Below are positions 57,272-64,000 of a DNA stretch of 64,000 nucleotides, piece after piece. Location of the stretch: contig NZ_JACOPK010000006.1 of assembly GCF_014288055.1 (NCBI RefSeq), positions 138,419 through 202,418 on the forward strand, read 5' to 3'. The notes below the pieces were generated by a model that had not been told where the DNA came from, did no database searches, and saw nothing but the letters and a program-made list of their open reading frames with translations. Each line of letters starts with the position of its first letter. Within the stretch, counting starts at the first letter, position 1. Origin of the DNA: Agathobaculum hominis (GTDB lineage: Bacteria > Bacillota > Clostridia > Oscillospirales > Butyricicoccaceae). Position numbers and translations under genes: made by a program.

Positions 57272-58680
57272 TCCTCCTCACTGAGCACGTAGCCGGGATA
57301 CTGCCCTTCGGCAGAACGGGAGGACGCCTCGACATCGGCGGCCAGCCGCGCCATTCCCTCCCAGGTCAGCGGACCGACCGCGCCGGTCGCGGGCAGACCG
57401 AGCAGCGTCTGGATGACCGAGACCGCACTCTCGGTCGCGCTGCCGAAAATGCCGTCCACCGTGACCGCGGGCACCTCGGGATAGCCGCGCGCGATGATGC
57501 TGATGAGCTCCTGCGCCCGCCGCACGGCGTCGCCGCGCATGCCGGTGACGAGGAATACCTCGGGCAGGCCGACGAACAGGCCGAGCCACTCCTGTTCGGG
57601 CTGCACGAGCAGCACGGAGCGGTAGGTAGAGACCAGCGCGTTCCATGTCGCGCGGTCCACCGCGCCGGTCACGGGCAGGCCGAGCATGCGCTGATATGCC
57701 TCGACGGCCGAGCGGGTCTGCGGACCGAAAATGCCGTCGAGCTGTGCCGCGCTCCAGCGGGGCAGGGCGTCATAGTACTCGCCTGCGATGGCGAGAAAAT
57801 ACTGGAGAAGCCGGACGGAAACGCCGCTCATGCCCTCGGAGAGCAGCTCGGGATACTGGCGCGAGATCTCCTCGAGGGTCAGCCCCTCGCTGTTCAGCTC
57901 GCTCAGCCGCTTTACATTATTATAGACAAAGGCAATCCGGTACCATGTCGCGCGCCCGACCAGACCGTCGGGCGTCAGGTTGAACTGGCGCTGGAACGCA
58001 CGGACAGCGGCCTCGGTGTCGGCGTCGAACACGCCGTCGGCGGGGTAGATCTTCGGAATGTTCGGGTAGTTGGTCGAAATGCGGTTGAGGCGGTTCTGGA
58101 TGGTGCGCACATCCTCGCTGTTCTCGCCAAGCCGCAGCGTGATGCCGGGGAAGGACTCGCCGAGCGAGGGGGAGAGGGGCGCGTCGGCGGAAAAATTGAT
58201 GTCGTCGCCATAAAAGGAGCGTACGATCTCCTCGGCGGAAAGTCCCTGCTCGGCGAGCGGGACCGTGCCCCACTGGCTCAGGCCGCCGGGACAGGTGACG
58301 GTCGTGCCGTTACAGTACTGCGCGAACAGCGGCTCGACCGCATCGCCGCGCGTCAGATAGCTGCCGATCATGTCGTCCACAATGGTCGAAATGTTCTCGA
58401 AAATGTCGCGCCCGGGGACAAAGGACTGGTCATAGCGCGTGGAATTGGTGATGTCGAAGTCGTAGCCCTGCGAGCGGTACCACTCGGTGAAGATGCGGTT
58501 GAGCACATAGGACATCTGCGCATAGATATTCGCACGGATGGCGGCCTCGGGCCACGTCGGGTAGATTTCCGAGGATGCGACATTTTTCACGTAATCTGCG
58601 AACGGCACGGTGATGTTCGCGGCGTTTGAGGACGGCGGGCCCAGATGCACGGTGATGTTCTCGGGGATGGAAACGGGCAT
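57268..58680 (-). CDS. SpoIID-like protein with three peptidoglycan-binding repeats
   Basis: The protein has 470 residues. Residues about 20-180 resemble the SpoIID lytic-transglycosylase fold: the helix after SSEIYPTWPEAAIRANIYA carries the candidate catalytic Glu, and a CX5C pair (YCNGTTVTC) is like the zinc-linked Cys of clostridial SpoIID. Three PG_binding_1 repeats follow (DGVFDADTEAAVRAFQ, DGIFGPQTRSAVEAYQ, DGIFGSATESAVSVIQ). No signal peptide is visible, so action inside the developing spore is plausible. It is coupled to the next gene and starts four bases after the upstream one. Confidence 0.82.
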   Translation of the reverse strand: MPVSIPENITVHLGPPSSNAANITVPFADYVKNVASSEIYPTWPEAAIRANIYAQMSYVLNRIFTEWYRSQGYDFDITNSTRYDQSFVPGRDIFENISTIVDDMIGSYLTRGDAVEPLFAQYCNGTTVTCPGGLSQWGTVPLAEQGLSAEEIVRSFYGDDINFSADAPLSPSLGESFPGITLRLGENSEDVRTIQNRLNRISTNYPNIPKIYPADGVFDADTEAAVRAFQRQFNLTPDGLVGRATWYRIAFVYNNVKRLSELNSEGLTLEEISRQYPELLSEGMSGVSVRLLQYFLAIAGEYYDALPRWSAAQLDGIFGPQTRSAVEAYQRMLGLPVTGAVDRATWNALVSTYRSVLLVQPEQEWLGLFVGLPEVFLVTGMRGDAVRRAQELISIIARGYPEVPAVTVDGIFGSATESAVSVIQTLLGLPATGAVGPLTWEGMARLAADVEASSRSAEGQYPGYVLSEEE

Positions 58681-58684
58681 AAGA

Positions 58685-59101
58685 TCACTCCCTTTCACTG
58701 CTCAGCACCTGCGTCTGACCATCCGAGGTCAGCTCGGCAGGCGCGGTGCTCTCGTATTCGGGCAGCGGCGTGAGCGCGACGGGGAGCAGAGCCGGCACGC
58801 CGGAAAACAGCGCGATGTGCAGGGCTGTGAGAGGAACGTAGCCATCGAGCGCGGCCTCGACCGTGTAGAGCGCATAGGGAACGTCGCCGTCGGGAGAGAG
58901 CGAGTTTTCGCGCGGCGGCGTGGAAAGCGTCATGGGCGGCGTCATGCCGCCGCTGTCGGTGCGGACCGAGTAGAGCAGCTGACGCGAGCCGCTCTCGTCG
59001 GGCGCGGTCGAAACCGTGACGAGGGCGTTTTCGAGCGGCTGTGCGCCGAGCGCGGTCGTGACCGCGACGCGCAGCACGGCGGTATCCGATGAAACTGCCA
59101 A
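58685..59101 (-). CDS. Ig-like/carboxypeptidase-regulatory-like domain protein (TTG start)
   Basis: The protein has 138 residues. The body (residues 5-90) looks like a single beta-sandwich of the carboxypeptidase-regulatory type: LENALVTVSTA, then a TDSGGMTPPMTL turn and YTVEAALDGYVPL. A TTG start is chosen because AGGAGG lies seven bases before it; the frame to 59209 overlaps the divergent UPF0303 gene. It is the first gene of the four-gene peptidoglycan-binding unit and was probably overlooked because it lacks an ATG. Confidence 0.7.
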   Translation of the reverse strand: MAVSSDTAVLRVAVTTALGAQPLENALVTVSTAPDESGSRQLLYSVRTDSGGMTPPMTLSTPPRENSLSPDGDVPYALYTVEAALDGYVPLTALHIALFSGVPALLPVALTPLPEYESTAPAELTSDGQTQVLSSERE

Positions 59102-59113
59102 AGAAAGACCTCC

Positions 59114-59142
59114 TTGCCAAATGGAACGGATGAAAGTATAAT
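59114..59142 (+). promoter_or_regulatory. Promoter of the UPF0303 gene
   Basis: TTGCCA, a 17-base spacer and TATAAT; it overlaps the region just upstream of the divergent TTG-start gene. Confidence 0.65.
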
Positions 59143-59189
59143 AAAAGCACAGGATTTCGTTTTGACATTGCGGAAGGAAGGAAAACAGA

Positions 59190-59654
59190 ATGCAGGATTT
59201 CAAGACCATGCGCGATATGTGCGCAGAACAGGAAGAAAAGTTTCAGTTTGAGCGATTTTCGCGCCGTGATGCGCTGAATATCGGACTCAAGCTGATCGAA
59301 AATGCAGAGAAGCAGGCGCAGCCGGTCGCGGTCGAGATCACGGTGAACGGCCTTGTCGTGTTCCGTTATTTCATGGAAGGCTCCAGGCCGGAGAGCGAGC
59401 TGTGGCTCGCGCGCAAGCGCAACGCGGTCGAGCTGACCGAGAGCTCGTCGCTCCGCATGTTCGCGGAGATGGAGGCCGCCGGTCAGACGTTCGTAGACCG
59501 CAAGCTGTGCGGCGACGACTATGCGGCGGGCGGCGGCTTCCCGATCGCGCTGCGCGGCACGGGCGTGATCGGCTCGATCTGCGTTTCCGGCTTTGATGAC
59601 CATCTCGACGATCATCAGCTCGTGATCAATACGCTCGCAGAGTATCTCGCGTGA
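59190..59654 (+). CDS. UPF0303/GlcG-HbpS-family protein
   Basis: The protein has 154 residues. It belongs to the small alpha-beta family that includes GlcG, HbpS and yeast Ybr137w-type UPF0303 proteins. Typical blocks are RFSRRDALNIGLKLIENA, VAVEITVNGLVVFRYFMEGS, WLARKRNAVEL and GGGFPIALRGTGVIGSICVSG. Some members bind heme or corrin-like ligands; here the ligand is unknown. It is monocistronic. A 14-base end of repeat family II and a terminator follow the stop codon. Confidence 0.8.
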   Translation: MQDFKTMRDMCAEQEEKFQFERFSRRDALNIGLKLIENAEKQAQPVAVEITVNGLVVFRYFMEGSRPESELWLARKRNAVELTESSSLRMFAEMEAAGQTFVDRKLCGDDYAAGGGFPIALRGTGVIGSICVSGFDDHLDDHQLVINTLAEYLA

Positions 59655-59668
59655 GACTGTCGCGAAAC
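59655..59668 (-). repeat. Solo end of repeat family II
   Basis: GACTGTCGCGAAAC is the exact complement of the end (53901-53914) of the family II copy before spoIIE. It begins at the base after the stop codon. Confidence 0.65.
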
Positions 59669-59671
59669 CGA

Positions 59672-59702
59672 GAGTCGGAGAGAAATCTCCGGCTCTTTTT
59701 TT
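59672..59702 (+). terminator. Terminator of the UPF0303 gene
   Basis: The perfect 9-bp stem GAGTCGGAG / CTCCGGCTC followed by seven T; it overlaps the asnB stop codon. Confidence 0.85.
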
Positions 59703-61530
59703 ATGCCAGCCGGACCCGGAAACGCTGCGCCCAGTGCTCGAGCTGGATGATATAGGCGCAGATCTGCGGCACGCGCATCAGCTGACCGAACCACGGCTCA
59801 GGCAGGCTGTCGGGATCAAGGATGAGCCGATCGACGGCTTCGCGGTCGAACAGAGCGGCGGCGAACGAATTCCTGTCCGCAAGGATGCGGCGCGCGCCCT
59901 CGGCGCAAAGACGGGCGTAGACCGGGTGAAAGGTTTTCGGATAGGGACTTTTTCGGCGGGAAACGATCGCTTCGGGCAGCTCATCGGCAAATGCACGGCG
60001 GACGATGCCCTTTTCGCGGCCGTCCAGCGCCTTGAACGCCCACGGCATATTGTAGGCGTACTCGACGATGCGGTGGTCGCAGAACGGCACGCGGACTTCG
60101 AGTCCGGAATACATGCTCATGCGGTCCTTGCGGTCGAGAAGGGTCGCCATGAACCAGTCGAGGTTGAGCACGAACATCTCGCGCATGCGCGCGTCCTTCG
60201 GACTGTCCGAGGGGAGCCTGGGCGCACGGCGGCAGGTCGAAAGATAGTGCTCGCGGATGAATTCCGCGCCGTTTTTCACGACGCCCCCGCGCAGCAGGCC
60301 GAGCCGCAGCGAGACCGACCGTGACCACGGAAAGGTGTCCTCGAACAGGATCTCCTCGCGGTGGTACCAGGGATAGCCGCCGAACAGTTCGTCCGCGCAT
60401 TCGCCCGACAGGCAGACGGTCGTGCCGCCCTGCTTGACGGCCGCGCAGAACAGCAGCAGAGAGGAGTCTACGTCCGCCATGCCGGGCAGTCCGCGCGCTT
60501 CGGCGGCAGGGCGGAGCGCAGCGCAGACCGCCTCCGGGTCGAGCACGACGCGGTGATGATGCGTGCCGAGAAAATCCGTCATCAGCGCCGCAAAATCGCG
60601 GTCATCGGTCGGCTGAAAGCTGTTTTTGACAAAATACCGCTGGTTTTCACGGTAGTCGACCGACCAGGTGTGAAGCGTCTCGTTCCGGGACGCATAAGCG
60701 CGTGCGGCGACGGCGGACAGGATGGACGAGTCGAGGCCGCCCGACAGAAAGCAGGCGAGCGGGACGTCGCTGACGAGCTGCCGCTGCGCAGCATCGGTGA
60801 TGAGGTCGTGGGTGCGCTGAACGGTCGCGTCGAGGTCGTCCTCATGCTCGTGCGCCTCCAGACGCCAGTAGGCAGTCCTGCGGAACCCTTCGGGCGTCAG
60901 CACGGCAAAGCTGCCGGGCAGGAGCGAAGATATGCCGCGGAATACGCCGCTTTCGGGCGGCCGCGCAGGGCCGAGCAGCAGCACGGTGCGCAGACCGTCC
61001 TCATCGAGCACCGGCTCGGCCTCCGGGTGGCAGAGCACGGTGTCGATGGTCGAGCCGAACACAAGACCGCTGCGCGTCGGACAGCAGAACAGCGGCTTGA
61101 CGCCCAGACGGTCGCGCACGAGGACGAGCCGCCGCTCGGTCTTCTGCCAGAGCGCGAAGGCAAAAATGCCGTCGAGCCGCGCGAAAGCGTCCGTATCCCA
61201 TTCGAGAAAGGCGTGCAGCACGACCTCGGTATCCGAGCGGCTGCGGAAAACATGGCCGAGGGCGGTGAGCGAATCCCGTACCTCGTCTGTGTTGTACAGC
61301 TCGCCGTTGTAGACGAGCACGGTGTTCCCGTCGGGCGAGAGCATGGGCTGCGCGCCGCCCTCGGGGTCGATGACGATCAGCCTGCGGTGCACGAGCGCCG
61401 CGTCGGGGTCGGTGTAGGTGCCGGACGCATCCGGCCCGCGCGGCCGGAGCCGGCGGTCCATCGCGCTGAGCACCGGGCCGCCGCGCCGCGCGTCGCGGTC
61501 GAAATCGACAAAGCCTCCAATTCCGCACAT
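59701..61530 (-). CDS. asnB: Glutamine-hydrolysing asparagine synthetase
   Basis: The protein has 609 residues. Cys2 of MCGIGGF is the glutaminase nucleophile of the N-terminal class II amidotransferase domain (RRLIVIDPEGGAQPM, YNGELYN). The synthetase domain has the ATP pyrophosphatase loop LSGGLDSS near 258 and LSGECADELFGGYPWY. The start at 61530 follows AGGAGGAAA; upstream codons to 61590 would displace the nucleophilic Cys and are rejected. It forms asparagine from aspartate and glutamine. It is monocistronic, convergent with UPF0303 and divergent from bcd. Confidence 0.95.
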   Translation of the reverse strand: MCGIGGFVDFDRDARRGGPVLSAMDRRLRPRGPDASGTYTDPDAALVHRRLIVIDPEGGAQPMLSPDGNTVLVYNGELYNTDEVRDSLTALGHVFRSRSDTEVVLHAFLEWDTDAFARLDGIFAFALWQKTERRLVLVRDRLGVKPLFCCPTRSGLVFGSTIDTVLCHPEAEPVLDEDGLRTVLLLGPARPPESGVFRGISSLLPGSFAVLTPEGFRRTAYWRLEAHEHEDDLDATVQRTHDLITDAAQRQLVSDVPLACFLSGGLDSSILSAVAARAYASRNETLHTWSVDYRENQRYFVKNSFQPTDDRDFAALMTDFLGTHHHRVVLDPEAVCAALRPAAEARGLPGMADVDSSLLLFCAAVKQGGTTVCLSGECADELFGGYPWYHREEILFEDTFPWSRSVSLRLGLLRGGVVKNGAEFIREHYLSTCRRAPRLPSDSPKDARMREMFVLNLDWFMATLLDRKDRMSMYSGLEVRVPFCDHRIVEYAYNMPWAFKALDGREKGIVRRAFADELPEAIVSRRKSPYPKTFHPVYARLCAEGARRILADRNSFAAALFDREAVDRLILDPDSLPEPWFGQLMRVPQICAYIIQLEHWAQRFRVRLA

Positions 61531-61741
61531 GAAAAATTTCCTCCTGTAAAATTTATTTTGCCGGGACTTAACATTTGTATTCCAAAGCAACCAGTAATAT
61601 GCAAAGAGTTCACCAAGAGTTTGCCAAAAAAATCACAAATGCAACAAATGCGTGCATTTATGTATAGCGCACGCACATTTTCATAGAAGATATGCACAAA
61701 AACGGGGATCGGTTTTTATAGAAAAAAAGAATGTTAAATCC
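61531..61741. other. AT-rich intergenic region asnB/bcd
   Basis: No gene is seen. The region is much more AT-rich than the rest of the window and separates two divergent promoters. No convincing minus-strand promoter for asnB was found by eye. Confidence 0.4.
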
Positions 61742-61769
61742 TTGACAAATGACTTTCGGACAGTATAAT
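61742..61769 (+). promoter_or_regulatory. Promoter of the bcd-etfBA operon
   Basis: TTGACA, a 16-base spacer and TATAAT, with a 120-base leader before bcd. Confidence 0.75.
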
Positions 61770-61792
61770 AGAGAATAGACATGCTCCAAAGT

Positions 61793-61858
61793 AGGGTGTC
61801 AGCACCTGAAAGTGTCCTGCGGCAGAGAGGCTGATGGACACTGTATTTTTGTGTTTTA
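61793..61858 (+). promoter_or_regulatory. Structured leader of bcd
   Basis: A GGTG/CACC hairpin is followed by the stem AGTGTCC (61811-61817) / GGACACT (61836-61842) and a T-rich run (GTATTTTTGTGTTTT). This looks like an attenuator between promoter and gene. No known riboswitch motif is recognised. Confidence 0.5.
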
Positions 61859-61890
61859 CCCACGATTTATATTTTTGGGAGGTTTATGGC

Positions 61891-63042
61891 ATGGATTTTA
61901 GGCTTACAAAAGAAGAAGCACTGTTCCAGAAGATGTGCCGTCAGTTCGCTCTGAATGAAGTAGAGCCGATCGCGGCAGAGATCGACGAGCAGGAGCGTTA
62001 TCCGGAAGAGACCGTTCAGAAGCTGATGAAGTACGGTCTGATGGGCATTCAGTTCCCGAAGGAAGTCGGCGGCTCGGGCGGCAACTACGTCTGCTACACC
62101 ATCGCGATCGAAGAGATGAGCCGCGTATGCGCGACCACCGGCGCGATCATTTCCGCACACGGCACTCTGGGCGCTTGGCCGATCTACGCGTTCGGTACTC
62201 CGGAGCAGAAGGAAAAGTGGCTGCGTCCGCTGATCACCGCCAAGGAAGGCGCTAAGCTCGGCGCATTCGGTCTGACCGAGCCGAACGCAGGCACCGACTC
62301 CGCTGCACAGCAGACCGTTGCTGTCAAGCAGGAGGACGGCTCCTACATCATGAACGGCTCTAAGGTATTCATCACCGGCGGCGGCCGCGCTGATACCTAT
62401 GTCGTATTCGCTATGACCGACAAGAGCAAGGGCAACCACGGCATTTCCGCCTTCATCGTCGACAAGGACGATCCGGGCTTCTCCATCGGCAAGATCGAGC
62501 ACAAGATGGGCATCCGCGGTTCTCAGACCTCTGAGCTGATCTTCGAGGACGTACATCTTCCGGCAGACCGCCTGCTCGGCAAGGAGAACGGCGGCTTCAA
62601 GATCGCTATGATGACCCTGGACGGCGGCCGTATCGGCATCGCAGCTCAGGCACTCGGCATCGCGCAGGGCGCACTGGACAAGGCTGTTCAGTACATGAAG
62701 GAGCGCGTACAGTTCGGCAAGACCCTCGACAAGTTCCAGGGCCTGCAGTGGATGGTAGCAGACATGGCTACCCAGATCGACGCAGCACGCCTGCTCGTTC
62801 GCCGCGCTGCATTCAACCACGACGTTGGCCTGCCGTTCACCAAGGAAGCTGCTATGGCCAAGCTGTACGCTTCCGAGGTCGCAATGGACGTCACCACCAA
62901 GTGCGTACAGATCTACGGCGGCTACGGCTACATCCGTGAGTACCCGATGGAGCGCATGATGCGCGACGCTAAGATCACCGAGATCTACGAGGGCACTTCT
63001 CAGGTTCAGAGAATGGTCATCGCCGGTCAGGTACTGCGCTAA
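61891..63042 (+). CDS. bcd: Short-chain acyl-CoA (butyryl-CoA) dehydrogenase
   Basis: This 383-residue FAD enzyme reduces crotonyl-CoA to butyryl-CoA with Etf, the energy-conserving step of butyrate formation. The acyl-CoA dehydrogenase marks are GAFGLTEPNAGTDS (FAD/substrate loop), KVFITGGGRAD, RVQFGKTLDKFQ, and the C-terminal YGGYGYIREYPMER...ITEIYEGTSQVQR with the catalytic Glu in IYEGTS. The ATG at 61891 has GGGAGG upstream; the frame to 61834 lies in the structured leader. The gene order bcd-etfB-etfA is that of butyrate producers. The codon use indicates strong expression. Confidence 0.95.
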   Translation: MDFRLTKEEALFQKMCRQFALNEVEPIAAEIDEQERYPEETVQKLMKYGLMGIQFPKEVGGSGGNYVCYTIAIEEMSRVCATTGAIISAHGTLGAWPIYAFGTPEQKEKWLRPLITAKEGAKLGAFGLTEPNAGTDSAAQQTVAVKQEDGSYIMNGSKVFITGGGRADTYVVFAMTDKSKGNHGISAFIVDKDDPGFSIGKIEHKMGIRGSQTSELIFEDVHLPADRLLGKENGGFKIAMMTLDGGRIGIAAQALGIAQGALDKAVQYMKERVQFGKTLDKFQGLQWMVADMATQIDAARLLVRRAAFNHDVGLPFTKEAAMAKLYASEVAMDVTTKCVQIYGGYGYIREYPMERMMRDAKITEIYEGTSQVQRMVIAGQVLR

Positions 63043-63063
63043 GAAAAGGAGGAAAACTGAACT

Positions 63064-63864
63064 ATGAAGGCAATTGTTTGTGTAAAGCAGGTTCCGGATA
63101 CCTCCGGCAAGGTAGCAGTCAATCCCGACGGCACCCTGAACCGTGCATCTATGGCAACCATTATCAACCCGGACGACCTTAACGCTGTTGAGGCCGCTCT
63201 CAAGCTCAAGGACGCAAACGGCTGCAAGGTCGTTGTCGTTACCATGGGTCCTCCCCCGGCAGAGGGCATGCTGCGTGAGCTGATCGCTATGGGCGCTGAC
63301 GAAGGCGTTCTGGTTTCCGGCCGTGAGTTCGGCGGTTCCGATACCTTCGCAACCTCTCAGATCCTCGCAGCTGCGATCAAGAACATCGGCGTTGAGGCTG
63401 ATGACATCGTATTCTGCGGCCGTCAGGCAATCGACGGCGATACTGCTCAGGTAGGCTCTCAGATCGCTGAGAAGCTGAACATCCCGCAGATTTCCTACGC
63501 AGCAGACGTCAAGGTCGACGGCACCACCGTTACCGTTAAGCGCATGCTCGAGGACGGCCATATGACCATCGAGACCCAGACCCCGTGCCTGCTGACCTGC
63601 ATCAAGGAGCTCAACACGCCGCGTTACATGTCTCTCGGCGGCATCATGGACTGCTACTCCAAGCCGGTTTCCGTACTCGACTACAACGCACTCAAGGACG
63701 ATCCGCTGATCGACCCGACCACCATCGGTCTGAAGGGTTCTCCGACCAACATCTTCAAGTCGTTCACTCCTCCCCAGAAGGGTCAGGGCAAGATGCTCGA
63801 GGGCGCTGACAAGGCTACCTGCGAGACTCTCGCAGCTGAACTGCTGAAGAAGCACATTATCTGA
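63064..63864 (+). CDS. etfB: Electron-transfer flavoprotein beta subunit
   Basis: The protein has 266 residues. VCVKQVPDTS at the start, NPDDLNAVEAALKLKD, VTMGPPPAE, and FCGRQAIDGDTAQVGSQIAEKLN are the EtfB signatures for the AMP or second-FAD site. In butyrate-producing clostridia the Bcd-EtfAB complex couples crotonyl-CoA reduction to ferredoxin reduction by flavin bifurcation. It lies 21 bases after bcd with an AAAAGGAGG site and is followed by etfA 20 bases later. Confidence 0.96.
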   Translation: MKAIVCVKQVPDTSGKVAVNPDGTLNRASMATIINPDDLNAVEAALKLKDANGCKVVVVTMGPPPAEGMLRELIAMGADEGVLVSGREFGGSDTFATSQILAAAIKNIGVEADDIVFCGRQAIDGDTAQVGSQIAEKLNIPQISYAADVKVDGTTVTVKRMLEDGHMTIETQTPCLLTCIKELNTPRYMSLGGIMDCYSKPVSVLDYNALKDDPLIDPTTIGLKGSPTNIFKSFTPPQKGQGKMLEGADKATCETLAAELLKKHII

Positions 63865-63884
63865 TCGAAAGGAGAACACTTACA

Positions 63885-64000
63885 ATGGCTGATTTCAATA
63901 ACACCAACCTCGCCGATTTTTCCGGCGTATGGGTATTCTGTGAGCAGCGTCAGGGCAAGCTGCAGCCGACCGTACTCGAGCTGATCTCCGAGGCACGCAA
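63885..64000 (+). CDS. etfA: Electron-transfer flavoprotein alpha subunit, N-terminal fragment
   Basis: Only the first 38 codons are in the window (SGVWVFCEQRQGKLQPTVLELISEA), the typical EtfA opening strand and helix. It begins 20 bases after etfB, with GAAAGGAG in front, and continues past the right edge. Together with bcd and etfB it makes the butyryl-CoA dehydrogenase complex. Confidence 0.9.
   Translation, partial: MADFNNTNLADFSGVWVFCEQRQGKLQPTVLELISEAR

Noticed and set aside
59102..59209. ATG start at 59209 for the beta-sandwich protein
   Set aside because: It would overlap the divergent UPF0303 gene and its promoter, while a TTG with AGGAGG fits the domain start.
61867..63879. 670-codon minus-strand frame opposite bcd/etfB
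   Set aside because: Shadow of two highly biased genes.

Overview
The window is 64 kb of GC-rich chromosome from an anaerobic, low-G+C-phylum Clostridia-type bacterium. A butyrate-producing, spore-forming gut member of the Oscillospirales (Agathobaculum/Butyricicoccus-like) fits best. The reasons are a butyryl-CoA dehydrogenase-etfB-etfA operon at the right edge, SpoIIE and a SpoIID-like/peptidoglycan-binding cluster, two lipoteichoic-acid-synthase-like proteins, Gram-positive sigma-A promoters (TTGACA-17-TATAAT), AGGAGG ribosome sites and frequent ATGA overlaps. The genus is inferred from gene content, not from a marker gene. There is no phage, plasmid, IS transposase or CRISPR array.

Layout. 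0-0.6 kb: end of an ArsC-family gene and two tRNA-Ser genes. 0.9-2.8 kb: first LTA-synthase-like gene. 2.9-9.4 kb (minus): LacI regulator plus a CUT1 sugar ABC transporter (permease, binding lipoprotein, permease, a ComEC-like metallo-hydrolase, UgpC/MsmK ATPase). 9.8-12.6 kb: EamA transporter, YgjP-like metalloprotease, BrnQ. 12.7-17.4 kb (minus): fructokinase, HAD phosphatase, GH32 sucrose-6-phosphate hydrolase, then MurC. 17.7-22.4 kb: UgtP-like glycolipid synthase, an unrecognised GT-like/Gly-Ser-rich pair, a prolyl-tRNA deacylase, an FkbM methyltransferase and a HIT protein. 22.9-25.6 kb (minus): proB-proA-CYTH. 25.8-37.6 kb: a long plus-strand block of growth genes (zapA, U32, maf, mreC, mreD, pbp2, minD, mgsA, hisS, two tiny membrane proteins, aspS). 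37.8-46.1 kb: second LTA-synthase-like gene, Na+/solute symporter, VOC protein, and iolB-iolD on the minus strand with a divergent AraC regulator. 47.4-53.7 kb: an atypical response regulator, SLOG protein, YihY-like membrane protein, iron-sulfur flavoprotein, IlvE and a degenerate deacetylase. 53.9-59.6 kb: SpoIIE and the SpoIID-like/peptidoglycan-binding cluster. 59.7-64 kb: asparagine synthetase, then bcd-etfB-etfA.

How the parts fit. The binding-protein ABC transporter with the GH32/fructokinase operon looks like oligosaccharide or sucrose uptake and use. The symporter and iolB/iolD suggest inositol use feeding the butyrate branch. The two LTA-synthase-like proteins plus the UgtP-like glucosyltransferase are envelope glycolipid/teichoic-acid functions. 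The mre/pbp2/minD block is elongation and division-site selection.

The least ordinary feature is between the genes. Three families of repeats sit at gene 3' ends. Family I is a chain of up to ten consecutive perfect hairpins, in three copies with the same module order, whose stems change by compensatory substitutions between copies. Family II is a second multi-hairpin element with a conserved end that abuts stop codons. Family III is a ~160-bp MITE-like element with terminal inverted repeats and apparent 4-bp target duplications. Together these are the best candidate for an undescribed system in this window.
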